Assembly: GCA_002423705.1 (NCBI GenBank)
Contig: DINW01000025.1
Location: 32,272 to 40,932 of the forward strand
Length of the DNA stretch: 8,661 nt
Source: Clostridium sp. UBA5530
Lineage (GTDB): Bacteria > Bacillota > Clostridia > Clostridiales > Clostridiaceae
Direction of reading: 5' to 3'
Made by a program: the position numbers and the translations under genes. The notes beneath the pieces were generated by a model. That model searched no databases, was not told the origin of the DNA, and saw only the letters and a list, made by a program, of their open reading frames with translations. Positions 1 to 6,832 of this stretch are shown here, piece by piece. How positions within the stretch are numbered: the first letter of the stretch is position 1; each line of letters opens with the position of its first letter.

Positions 1-397
1 CAAAGGCATAATAGCAGAGATTAAAAGACTATTAAGTTCTGAAAGAAGAGTAACGGTAAGTAAAATACATCATATAAAGGATATAGTATTAGATGATGCT
101 ATAATAAAAAGTTCAGCGATAATAATAATTTGTTATATAGTACTTTTTGCGGTAGGAGTAGCTATGGGTACATATTATGGATACCCTGTAAGTCAAGCGG
201 CCTTTGAAGCAGCATCTGCTACAGGCAACGTTGGATTAACTATAGGGGTGACAACAGTGACCACTCCAGCTCCATTAAAAATTTATTATATAGTAGCTAT
301 GTATTTAGGTAGGTTAGAGTTTTTATCTGTGTTTGCGCTAATAGGATTTATACTAGGAGGATTTAAAAAGGTATGTACAGGATTAAAAAGATCATAG
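1..397 (+). CDS. trkH: TrkH-family potassium transporter, C-terminal part (5' truncated by window edge)
   Basis: Only the last 131 codons are visible; the first complete codon begins at base 2 and the true start lies outside the window. TrkH is the membrane pore subunit of Trk K+ uptake systems and works with a cytoplasmic TrkA/KtrA-type RCK regulator. Seen: a hydrophobic helix at visible residues about 37-56, then a pore loop with the filter-like motif TGNVGL (residues 74-79, bases 221-238), then the helix containing MYLGRLEFLS (100-109) and a short basic tail ending in RS. The GRLE motif after the fourth pore loop is typical of TrkH rather than KtrB, which usually has GR followed by other residues. 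The last 25 nt overlap the next gene, and that gene's ribosome binding site lies inside this reading frame, so the two are probably translated together. The family is secure; the choice of TrkH over KtrB is likely but rests on one motif. Confidence 0.9.
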   Translation, partial: KGIIAEIKRLLSSERRVTVSKIHHIKDIVLDDAIIKSSAIIIICYIVLFAVGVAMGTYYGYPVSQAAFEAASATGNVGLTIGVTTVTTPAPLKIYYIVAMYLGRLEFLSVFALIGFILGGFKKVCTGLKRS

Positions 398-867
398 CTT
401 TAATAGGGATTTTAATATTGTTAAGTCCTTCTATAGTAGGATATAGTGAGACTGTAACTATAAATGATTTAATAGAGAATTCTATTAAATTTAATGATAA
501 TTATGTTACTATTAAAGGAGAAGCAATAGGAGAAGCTCTTGAAAGAGGACAAAATGGATGGATAAATATAAATGATGGCACTAATGCTATAGGGGTATGG
601 ATGACAAAGGATATGATGGAACAGGTAAAGTCATATGGAGATTACAAGACAAAGGGTGATACCTTAGAGATTTACGGAAAATTTAGTAGGGATTGCAGGG
701 AACATGGCGGAGAAATAGACATACATGCAGATAAGATGACTATAACTGCCAAAGGTAAAGTGGATATACCTACTGTTAAAAGTAACAGATTGATAATAGC
801 TAGTATTTTCACAATAATCACCATACCTTTAGCAATATATTTTTTAAAGGATAGACTTAAAGAATAA
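373..867 (+). CDS. Secreted, membrane-anchored OB-fold protein of unknown function
   Basis: I recognise the fold but not a named function. The 164-residue product begins with a basic stretch and a hydrophobic core (residues 4-22) that looks like a signal peptide; a plausible cleavage site follows S25. Residues about 42-125 read as an OB-fold: strands near VTIKGEAIG (45-53), GWININDG (62-69), AIGVW (72-76), LEIYGKF (98-104) and EIDIHADKMTI (114-124). A single hydrophobic helix (about 139-158) followed by KDRLKE would anchor it with the OB domain outside. Similar clostridial proteins are often labelled as nucleic-acid-binding OB-fold proteins, but an outside location makes DNA or RNA binding doubtful. 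The only cysteine, C108, sits in a patch with H111 and H118. The ATG at 373 has AGGAGG at 355-360, a spacing of 12 nt, which is long but the best available. It overlaps trkH by 25 nt, suggesting coupling and a role near the transporter (inference). Confidence 0.8.
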   Translation: MYRIKKIIALIGILILLSPSIVGYSETVTINDLIENSIKFNDNYVTIKGEAIGEALERGQNGWININDGTNAIGVWMTKDMMEQVKSYGDYKTKGDTLEIYGKFSRDCREHGGEIDIHADKMTITAKGKVDIPTVKSNRLIIASIFTIITIPLAIYFLKDRLKE

Positions 868-879
868 GTCTATCCTTTT
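846..879 (+). terminator. Intrinsic terminator hairpin after the OB-fold gene
   Basis: A perfect 13-bp stem pairs bases 846-858 (AAAGGATAGACTT) with 866-878, around a 7-nt loop. The right arm ends in four T, followed by GTCT, so the U-tract is short. The left arm encodes the last residues of the OB-fold protein, and the stop codon 865-867 straddles the loop and right arm. It probably ends the trkH unit and separates it from the downstream operon. Confidence 0.7.
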
Positions 880-937
880 GTCTACCTGTTGTAACACTCC
901 ACCTGAATATTAGTTGAACTTGATACATAAACTTTAG

Positions 938-966
938 TTGCATAAATATTGAAAAAAATTTAAAAT
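938..966 (+). promoter_or_regulatory. Candidate sigma-A promoter for the MazG-like/yybS/gdpP operon
   Basis: TTGCAT (938-943) and TAAAAT (961-966) are separated by exactly 17 nt. The -10 box matches consensus at 5 of 6 positions, the -35 box at 3 of 6. Transcription would begin near 973, giving a short leader of about 25 nt to the TTG start at 999. A second option is TTGATA (920-925) with TAAATA (943-948), also at 17 nt. The heptamer TTAGTTG occurs twice here (910-916 and 934-940), the second copy overlapping the -35 box. AT-rich DNA yields chance matches, so this is a candidate only. Confidence 0.45.
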
Positions 967-998
967 AGAATATATATGAGGGGATTGGGGGAAATAAT

Positions 999-1316
999 TT
1001 GAAAAAGGATAATTTTAATATAATGTCTGATATTAAAATAATTGAGGAGCTTAAGGCTCAACTCCTTTGCATTATAGGGGAGTTTTTTAGACTTTTAGCA
1101 AAAGGAAGCAATGTAGCACAGGAAGCTATACAGGATTGTATTTCCGGGGCAATAATTATATTATATGTTTTAGCTGACAGGTTAGGATACTCTCATACTT
1201 CTGTAGATGAAAACATGAAGAAAAAGCTTAAATTAGGAATTTTAGAAGGCGATTTAGTTGAAAAGGAAGGTAAAAATCTAAGTAAATTATATAATCATTT
1301 AAAGGAAAGGACTTAA
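999..1316 (+). CDS. MazG-like family protein
   Basis: A small all-helical protein of 105 residues that resembles the clostridial MazG-like family found upstream of yybS. True MazG proteins hydrolyse nucleoside triphosphates with an EExxE plus ExxD metal site. Here the matching helix reads CIIGEFFRLL (24-33), keeping only E28, and the second helix has E42 and D46 (EAIQD, spaced i/i+4). The following hydrophobic helix IIILYVLADRLG (52-63) fits the MazG core. Enzyme activity is therefore uncertain. The start is TTG at 999, 7 nt after GGGGG (987-991). The alternative ATG at 1023 has only AAAGGA (1004-1009) about 13 nt away and would remove eight residues. It is the first gene of the run and ends 26 nt before yybS. 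Family call fairly sure; function unknown. Confidence 0.75.
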   Translation: MKKDNFNIMSDIKIIEELKAQLLCIIGEFFRLLAKGSNVAQEAIQDCISGAIIILYVLADRLGYSHTSVDENMKKKLKLGILEGDLVEKEGKNLSKLYNHLKERT

Positions 1317-1332
1317 GTAAAAGTCTAAAATT

Positions 1333-1337
1333 GGAGG
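1333..1337 (+). promoter_or_regulatory. Ribosome binding site that sets the yybS start
   Basis: GGAGG lies 5 nt before ATG 1343. The in-frame TTG at 1331 would make the protein four residues longer, but it overlaps this Shine-Dalgarno site and has none of its own, so ATG 1343 is the better start. Confidence 0.8.
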
Positions 1338-1342
1338 AATAT

Positions 1343-2365
1343 ATGGATAATAAGACATATAGTGCAAAGGCCGTTGTTGAAGCTGGGCTTATGACAGCTT
1401 TAGTTGTTGTAATTTTTCTCATGAACAGTTATGTACCCCTATTTGGATATATAGGACTTTTTATACTGCCAATGCCTATAACTATACTTTATACAAGGTA
1501 CGATTTTAAAATAGCATTAACAGCAGTGTTCGGAAGTGCTATTTTGATTGCTATGACAGGAAGTGTAGTGTCTGCTATTGGCTCAGTTGCTTTATATGGA
1601 AGTACTGCAATGGTAATGGGATATTGTATTAAGAATAAAAAGAGTTCTACTATAACCTTGCTTTCATCAGTTGGAGCTATGATATTTGGAATAGTCATAG
1701 ATGCTATAGTTATGATATATGGACTTTTAAACACTACATTAAATGGTGCAGCAGAAAAATTAGTAGATATGTTTCAGCAGTCGCTAGATACTATGGTTAG
1801 TATTTATAATGCAATGGGAGTAGATATGACTCAAATGCAAACCAGCATAGATTTAATAAAGAATTTAGATGCCAGGACTATATTATTATTAATACCATCT
1901 ATATTAGTTTTATCAGGATTTATGCAAGGTTACATAAACTATATAATAACTAGAAAAATAATGAAAAGAATTAAATATGATATGCCTAAACTTAGGCCTT
2001 TTAACCAGTGGTATGTGGATAATAGAATAGGTGCATTATTAATAATATCTGTACTTTTAGGATACTTGCTGTCTTCAAATGGCATGGTAGCAGGGGACTA
2101 TATAAGCATTACCGCTATGTATATATTAAGATTTACCGCCACTATAATAGGGGTGGCTGTTATATATAGCTGGTTAGCCAAAAGAGGCATTGGAAACAAA
2201 GTGCTCTTAATATTTTTATTTATATTTTCAGTATTAAGTCCTTTCATCAGTCAAGTTGTATTTATGTTTGGATTAATGGATTTTATATTTGACTTTAGAA
2301 AGCTGGACCCTAACAGTTTAGGTACTGCTATTCAGGCAAAATTAGAAAATAAACTGAAAAAGTAG
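1343..2365 (+). CDS. yybS: YybS/DUF2232 family multi-pass membrane protein
   Basis: A 340-residue integral membrane protein of the YybS (DUF2232) family, whose molecular role is not established. Hydrophobic segments lie at about residues 12-30, 33-51, 56-75, 76-95, 103-128, 178-203, 228-247, 255-278 and 286-316, giving roughly eight or nine membrane helices. A more polar, methionine-rich stretch (about 130-175) separates the fifth and sixth segments and is the largest loop. The C-terminal tail carries DFRKLD (317-322) and a basic end. The ATG at 1343 is chosen because GGAGG sits 5 nt upstream. It lies between the MazG-like gene (26-nt gap) and gdpP (14-nt gap), the same yybS-gdpP pairing as in Bacillus subtilis. 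That conserved pairing suggests a link to c-di-AMP or membrane function (inference). Transport has been suggested for such folds, but nothing here proves a substrate. Confidence 0.87.
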   Translation: MDNKTYSAKAVVEAGLMTALVVVIFLMNSYVPLFGYIGLFILPMPITILYTRYDFKIALTAVFGSAILIAMTGSVVSAIGSVALYGSTAMVMGYCIKNKKSSTITLLSSVGAMIFGIVIDAIVMIYGLLNTTLNGAAEKLVDMFQQSLDTMVSIYNAMGVDMTQMQTSIDLIKNLDARTILLLIPSILVLSGFMQGYINYIITRKIMKRIKYDMPKLRPFNQWYVDNRIGALLIISVLLGYLLSSNGMVAGDYISITAMYILRFTATIIGVAVIYSWLAKRGIGNKVLLIFLFIFSVLSPFISQVVFMFGLMDFIFDFRKLDPNSLGTAIQAKLENKLKK

Positions 2366-2379
2366 GAAGGAGTTTTCCT

Positions 2380-4359
2380 GTGGAAAAGTTAAAAAAATTT
2401 TTGCCTAGTACTAATATATATATTATTTTTATTATTATCCTTATTTTAATTTTAGGACTTAAAAAGCAATTTATGGTAGCAGGGATTTCATTAATTTTTT
2501 TGATAATAGCAATTATATGTTACAAATATGATACTAAGAATAAAGAAAAACAATGGCAGAACTTTTTAGAGGATTTTTCAAATAGATTAGATGTAGCAAC
2601 ACAAAATACATTAGTAAACTTGCCTTTTCCTATGATCATATTAGACAACGATGGAAAGATAACATGGTATAATAGTAAATTTACTGCTATAGTAGATAAT
2701 AATAATTTTCTAGGTAAAAGTATAACCGACATATTAAAGGATTGGAAACCATCAGAAATAATAAAAAATAAAAATATTCTATATAAATATGTAAATCTAA
2801 ATGATGAGGTTTATGACATCTATGGTAGCTGGGTAGACATTGATGAAAAGTACAATAAAAATAAATCCATAATAATCCTTTATTTTTATAATGTAACTTC
2901 TTTAAAGAAAGCACTACAAAATAGGGAAAGTATAATGCTTATAGAGGTAGATAATTTAGATGAGGTTCTAAAAGGTGTAGAAGAGAGTAAAAGACCTATA
3001 TTATCCGCAGAAATAGAGAGCACCATAATGAATTATGCCCATAAACTAAATGCAATGATAAAGAAATATTCTTCCAATAAGTATATACTATCTATACAGG
3101 ACAATTTTATTTTAGAAGAGATGAAGAAAAAGTTTGATATATTGGACACCGTTAGAGAAATAAGCTTTGGAAATAAAATCGCTGTTACTTTAAGTGTAGG
3201 TATTGGAAGACTAGGGGAAAGTCCTATGATTAATAGCAACTATGCCAATTCGGCCAAAGAGCTAGCATTGGGGAGAGGTGGCGACCAGGTAGTTATAAAA
3301 TCAGGAGAAAAATTGAACTTTTTTGGTGGAAAGACCAAGGAGGTTGAAAAAAGGACTAAGGTAAGAGCTAGAGTAATAGCTCATGCTTTAAGAGATCTTA
3401 TAAATGAAAGCTCTAAGGTATATATAATGGGACATAGAAATCCCGATATGGATTGCTTTGGGTCAGCAATTGGATTAGCTGGAGTTATAAAATCATTAGG
3501 TAAGGAATGTAAAATAATTCTTAAAGAAAAGAATGAAGCTATAAAATGTGTAATGGACAAAATGGAAGATGATGCAACATATAAGGATTGGCTTATTACA
3601 CCAGACAGATGCTTAGAAGAGCTAGATGATAATAGCTTATTAATTTTAGTTGATGTACATAGCAGAAGCTATGTACAAGATGAAGATATAATAAATAGGG
3701 TTGCAAACTTTGTTATAATAGATCATCATAGAAGAACTGTTGATTTTATAGAGGGTGCTATCATAACATATATTGAGATTTATGCTTCATCTACTTCAGA
3801 ATTAGTCACTGAAATGATACAATATATGATGAATAAGCCTATACTATCCCAGCTTCAAGCAGAGGCTCTTTTGGCAGGTATATGCATAGATACTAAGAAT
3901 TTTTCACTAAAAACGGGAGTACGAACCTTTGAAGCAGCTTCTTTCTTAAGAAGGCTAGGAGCTGATCCTGTTGATGTTAAAAAGATGTTCGGTCATGATT
4001 TAAATAACTATATAAGGAAATCAGATATTATAAGAAATGCTGAAGTAAATGACAATATAGCTATAGCCATGAGTCCTAATGATATGGAAGATACTATTTT
4101 AGCTGCCCAGGCAGCAGATGAGTTACTAAATATTACAGGTATTCAAGCATCTTTTGTTCTTGTTAAAATAAAAGAAGATGTATGTATAAGTGGAAGATCC
4201 TTTGGGGATATAAACGTTCAACTTATATTAGAGTCCCTTGGTGGAGGAGGACATCTAACCATGGCAGGAACAAAAATAAATGATGTTACAATAGAAGAAG
4301 CTAAAATTATGTTAAAGGATGCCATAGGCAAATATTTAAAGGAAGGTGAAAAAAAATGA
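2380..4359 (+). CDS. gdpP: GdpP, membrane cyclic-di-AMP phosphodiesterase (DHH/DHHA1)
   Basis: GdpP hydrolyses the second messenger c-di-AMP to linear pApA and so affects K+ and osmotic balance, wall stress and beta-lactam tolerance. The 659 residues match the length of the B. subtilis protein. Seen in order: two membrane helices (about 12-28 and 31-48), a PAS-like domain (about 75-170), a degenerate GGDEF domain (about 180-305) with SIQDNF near 238-243 where an active enzyme has GGDEF, a DHH domain (about 340-510) and DHHA1. Likely metal ligands are H352, D356 and D358 (GHRNPDMD), D425, H449 (IDHH, 447-450) and D504. DHHA1 has GRSFGDINV (605-613) and GGGGH (621-625). All expected catalytic motifs are present, so it should be active. 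The GTG start at 2380 lies 7 nt after AAGGAG (2367-2372). Its end overlaps rplI by 4 nt (ATGA), indicating translational coupling to L9. Confidence 0.96.
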   Translation: MEKLKKFLPSTNIYIIFIIILILILGLKKQFMVAGISLIFLIIAIICYKYDTKNKEKQWQNFLEDFSNRLDVATQNTLVNLPFPMIILDNDGKITWYNSKFTAIVDNNNFLGKSITDILKDWKPSEIIKNKNILYKYVNLNDEVYDIYGSWVDIDEKYNKNKSIIILYFYNVTSLKKALQNRESIMLIEVDNLDEVLKGVEESKRPILSAEIESTIMNYAHKLNAMIKKYSSNKYILSIQDNFILEEMKKKFDILDTVREISFGNKIAVTLSVGIGRLGESPMINSNYANSAKELALGRGGDQVVIKSGEKLNFFGGKTKEVEKRTKVRARVIAHALRDLINESSKVYIMGHRNPDMDCFGSAIGLAGVIKSLGKECKIILKEKNEAIKCVMDKMEDDATYKDWLITPDRCLEELDDNSLLILVDVHSRSYVQDEDIINRVANFVIIDHHRRTVDFIEGAIITYIEIYASSTSELVTEMIQYMMNKPILSQLQAEALLAGICIDTKNFSLKTGVRTFEAASFLRRLGADPVDVKKMFGHDLNNYIRKSDIIRNAEVNDNIAIAMSPNDMEDTILAAQAADELLNITGIQASFVLVKIKEDVCISGRSFGDINVQLILESLGGGGHLTMAGTKINDVTIEEAKIMLKDAIGKYLKEGEKK

Positions 4360-4799
4360 AGGTAATATTATTATCAGATATAAAGGGATTAGGAAAAAAA
4401 GGAGATATTGTTAATGCTTCCGATGGATATGCAAGAAATTTTCTTTTTCCAAGAAAACTAGCAGAACAAGCAAATGATGAAAATCTACATGTTCTAAATG
4501 CTAAAAAAGAAAGCGATAGAAGAAAAAAACTTGCAGAAATAGAAGAGGCTCAAGGGTTAGCAGATCAATTGAGAAATAAAGAAATAAAGATAAATGCTAA
4601 AACAGGAGAAAATGGAAGGCTTTTTGGTGCCATAACTAGCAAGGATATAGCAGAATTAATAAAGAAACAATATAAAATAGAAGTAGATAAAAAGAAAATA
4701 GTCATGGATACCTTAAAGCAAACAGGTACATTTGAAATAGAAGTTAAGCTTTATCCAGAGATATCCACAAAAATGAAGGTTATAATAGCATCAGCATAA
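4356..4799 (+). CDS. rplI: 50S ribosomal protein L9
   Basis: L9 binds 23S rRNA near the base of the L1 stalk and helps keep the reading frame. The 147 residues are normal length. The N-terminal RNA-binding domain has MKVILLSDIKGLGKKGD at the start and DGYARNFLFPRKLA (23-36). A long, charged connecting helix spans about 41-75, and the C-terminal domain contains GRLFGAITSKDIAE (87-100). The ATG overlaps the gdpP stop in an ATGA junction, with GGAAGG (4341-4346) as ribosome binding site inside gdpP. The lonC ribosome binding site begins within its stop codon region. This placement after gdpP is conserved across Firmicutes. Nothing unusual was seen apart from a possible internal promoter in its last codons. 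Confidence 0.97.
   Translation: MKVILLSDIKGLGKKGDIVNASDGYARNFLFPRKLAEQANDENLHVLNAKKESDRRKKLAEIEEAQGLADQLRNKEIKINAKTGENGRLFGAITSKDIAELIKKQYKIEVDKKKIVMDTLKQTGTFEIEVKLYPEISTKMKVIIASA
4759..4787 (+). promoter_or_regulatory. Speculative forespore (sigma-F-type) promoter for lonC inside rplI
   Basis: GGTTATAATA (4778-4787) fits the sigma-F -10 pattern GGnnAnAHTR at every fixed position and also contains a perfect TATAAT (4781-4786). Upstream, AGATA (4759-4763) matches only three of five bases of the sigma-F -35 pattern GYATA, with a 14-nt gap. As a sigma-A promoter the -35 would be GAGATA (4758-4763, 17-nt spacer), also weak. Transcription would begin near 4794, just before the lonC ribosome binding site. 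The bases also encode the normal KVII end of L9, so chance is a serious alternative. Confidence 0.25.
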
Positions 4800-4811
4800 G
4801 GAGGATATATT

Positions 4812-6707
4812 TTGAAATCACAACAATATGAGGATAATATATTGCAGCAAGTTTTAGATACTGAGGCCAATATAGAATCTCAGATAAATGTATTATTTGA
4901 TGTAGCTAAAAACATCTTAGATGATGGAGCTATAAGAGCAAGAACTGTAAAGTTCAAGCTTCAGAAGCATATAAAAAGCAATGATATATATAAGAGAGCC
5001 TATGCACTAAATAGGATAGTTAGTGAGGGAAAAGGAATAGATACAGTACCTACTGAGGAAAACATAGATACTGTAATGAAAGACACTGAAAAATGGATTG
5101 CAGAAGAAATATCTAGAAGATATATTCAAAGTAAAATAGAGCAGGAAGTAGAAAGAGATTTAGTAGAAAGACAAGATAAGTATGTTGATGAAATAAGGCT
5201 TGGAATTATAAGAAAGCAGAAAGGTCCTGAAAATGCTAAAACTTTAAAGAAATATTCAAAGCTAAAAGAATTAGATAATAAAAACCTTACTGAGAATATA
5301 CAAAGCTTATTAAGGCCAGATAGTTTTGAAGAAATAGTGGGCCAAGAAAGAGCCATAAAGTCTTTAATTTCAAAACTGGCATCTCCTTATCCTCAGCATA
5401 TAATTTTATATGGACCTCCAGGGGTTGGTAAGACCTCAGCTGCAAGATTAGCGTTAGAAGAAGCTAAAAAATTAGAGTTTACTCCTTATGATGAAAGATC
5501 AAAATTTGTAGAAGTAGATGGTACTACATTAAGATGGGATCCTAGAGAGATTACTAATCCATTACTTGGGTCAGTACATGATCCTATCTATCAAGGTAGC
5601 AAGAGAGATTTAGCAGATATCGGAGTACCAGAACCTAAGCCCGGATTAGTAACAGAAGCTCACGGTGGTATTTTGTTTATAGATGAGATAGGGGAATTGG
5701 ATAATATTCTTCAAAATAAGTTGTTAAAGGTTCTAGAGGATAAGAGGGTAGAATTCTCATCTTCATACTATGATCCAGAGGATGAAAGTACTCCTAAATA
5801 TATAAAGTATTTATTTGACAATGGGGCACCAGCTGATTTTGTTCTTATAGGAGCAACTACCAGGGAACCATCAGATATAAATCCTGCATTAAGGTCTAGA
5901 TGCGTAGAAGTGTATTTTGAGCCATTAACATCTAAGGATATAGAAAAGATAGTAATAAATGGTGCTCAAAAGTTGAAGGTAAAGCTAGAAGATGGCGTTC
6001 CACAGCTAATAAGCAGATATACCATAGAAGGTAGAAAGGCTATAAATATATTATCCGATGCCTATGGATATGTTATATATAAGCAAAAAACTATAGAGGA
6101 AGATATATTTATTACAAAGCAGGATGTTCAGGAGGTATTATCCATAGCTAGAATCGTTCCTTATGAAATATTAGATATAAATGAAAACAAGGAGATAGGA
6201 CATGTATATGGATTGGGGGTAAGCGGATTCATAGGTTCTACTATAGAAATAGAAGCAACGGTATTCCCTGCCAAGGAAAAAGGAAGTGGTAAAGTTAGAT
6301 TTAACGATACTGCAGGATCAATGGCAAAAGACTCAGTATTTAATGCAGCATCAGTTATAAGGAAGGCTACGGATATAGATATAAAAGATTATGATGTTCA
6401 TGTAAATGCAATTGGTGGTGGTAAAATAGATGGACCATCAGCAGGAACGGCTATAACTATATGTATAATAAGCGCCTTATTAAATAAACCATTAAGACAA
6501 GATGTAGCTATTACAGGAGAAATATCACTAAGAGGAAAGATAAAACCTGTAGGAGGTATATTTGAAAAGATATATGGTGCAAGAAGAAAGGGCATAAAAT
6601 TAGTTTTAGTTCCTAAGGATAATGAAAATGAGATTCCTTTAGGACTAGATGATATAGAAGTTAAGGCTGTAGAAAATATAGAGGAATTGATGAAAATAGT
6701 GTTTTAA
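4812..6707 (+). CDS. lonC: LonC, sporulation-associated ATP-dependent Lon-family protease
   Basis: A single-chain AAA+ serine protease of the LonB/LonC group; LonC was defined in a subset of endospore formers and presumed to act in sporulation. The 631 residues begin with an N-terminal region (about 1-165, charged and helical, no membrane helix seen) that is not the usual LonA substrate domain. The AAA+ module has Walker A GPPGVGKT (201-208), Walker B ILFIDE (287-292) and a likely arginine finger at RSR (361-363). The protease domain has the catalytic serine S543 in GPSAG (541-545) and lysine K586 43 residues later, the same spacing as S679/K722 in E. coli Lon. All key residues are present. 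LonB is shorter (about 550 residues) with an N-terminal membrane anchor, so LonC fits better. The TTG start at 4812 lies 7 nt after AAGGAGG (4798-4804). It follows rplI by 12 nt, so it can at least be read with the growth operon. Confidence 0.92.
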   Translation: MKSQQYEDNILQQVLDTEANIESQINVLFDVAKNILDDGAIRARTVKFKLQKHIKSNDIYKRAYALNRIVSEGKGIDTVPTEENIDTVMKDTEKWIAEEISRRYIQSKIEQEVERDLVERQDKYVDEIRLGIIRKQKGPENAKTLKKYSKLKELDNKNLTENIQSLLRPDSFEEIVGQERAIKSLISKLASPYPQHIILYGPPGVGKTSAARLALEEAKKLEFTPYDERSKFVEVDGTTLRWDPREITNPLLGSVHDPIYQGSKRDLADIGVPEPKPGLVTEAHGGILFIDEIGELDNILQNKLLKVLEDKRVEFSSSYYDPEDESTPKYIKYLFDNGAPADFVLIGATTREPSDINPALRSRCVEVYFEPLTSKDIEKIVINGAQKLKVKLEDGVPQLISRYTIEGRKAINILSDAYGYVIYKQKTIEEDIFITKQDVQEVLSIARIVPYEILDINENKEIGHVYGLGVSGFIGSTIEIEATVFPAKEKGSGKVRFNDTAGSMAKDSVFNAASVIRKATDIDIKDYDVHVNAIGGGKIDGPSAGTAITICIISALLNKPLRQDVAITGEISLRGKIKPVGGIFEKIYGARRKGIKLVLVPKDNENEIPLGLDDIEVKAVENIEELMKIVF

Positions 6708-6752
6708 ACCACTGTCATATGTCAATAAATAATAATAGTATGTATCTTAATA

Positions 6753-6781
6753 ATAAGACTCCAGAGGTTTTGGAGTCTTAT
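6753..6781 (+). terminator. Hairpin between lonC and dnaB: weak terminator or leader element
   Basis: An 11-bp perfect stem pairs 6753-6763 (ATAAGACTCCA) with 6771-6781 around the 7-nt loop GAGGTTT. The following bases, AACCTATTTTAAAT, are not a continuous U-tract, so full termination is doubtful. It is 46 nt after the lonC stop and 52 nt before the dnaB start. It may end or attenuate the operon, protect the 3' end of lonC mRNA, or mark an mRNA processing site. I found no convincing promoter between it and dnaB. Confidence 0.5.
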
Positions 6782-6832
6782 AACCTATTTTAAATAAAGA
6801 TTGTATCAATACATAGTGAAAGGAGCAAAACA

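Noticed and set aside
1309..1326. Small hairpin GACTT/AAGTC between the MazG-like gene and yybS
   Set aside because: Only five Watson-Crick pairs, low GC and no U-tract; it should not stop transcription, and the short gap supports one operon.
1331..1342. TTG at 1331 as the yybS start
   Set aside because: It overlaps the GGAGG site that serves ATG 1343 and has no ribosome binding site of its own.
2289..2316. TTGACT with TAACAG at 16 nt as an internal promoter for gdpP
   Set aside because: The -10 matches consensus at only three positions and lies within yybS coding sequence; AT-rich DNA gives many such matches.
2917..3294. GdpP GGDEF domain as an active diguanylate cyclase
   Set aside because: The signature motif is lost (SIQDNF region), as is usual in GdpP, so c-di-GMP synthesis is not expected.
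5126..5356. Opposite-strand open frames across gdpP, lonC and other genes (this one as example)
   Set aside because: They lie fully inside strongly conserved genes, have low-complexity Leu/Ser/Phe/Ile-rich products and no ribosome binding sites; they are shadows.
6801..6806. TTGTAT as a -35 box for dnaB
   Set aside because: A -10 box at normal spacing would fall on the ribosome binding site and start region, leaving no usable leader.
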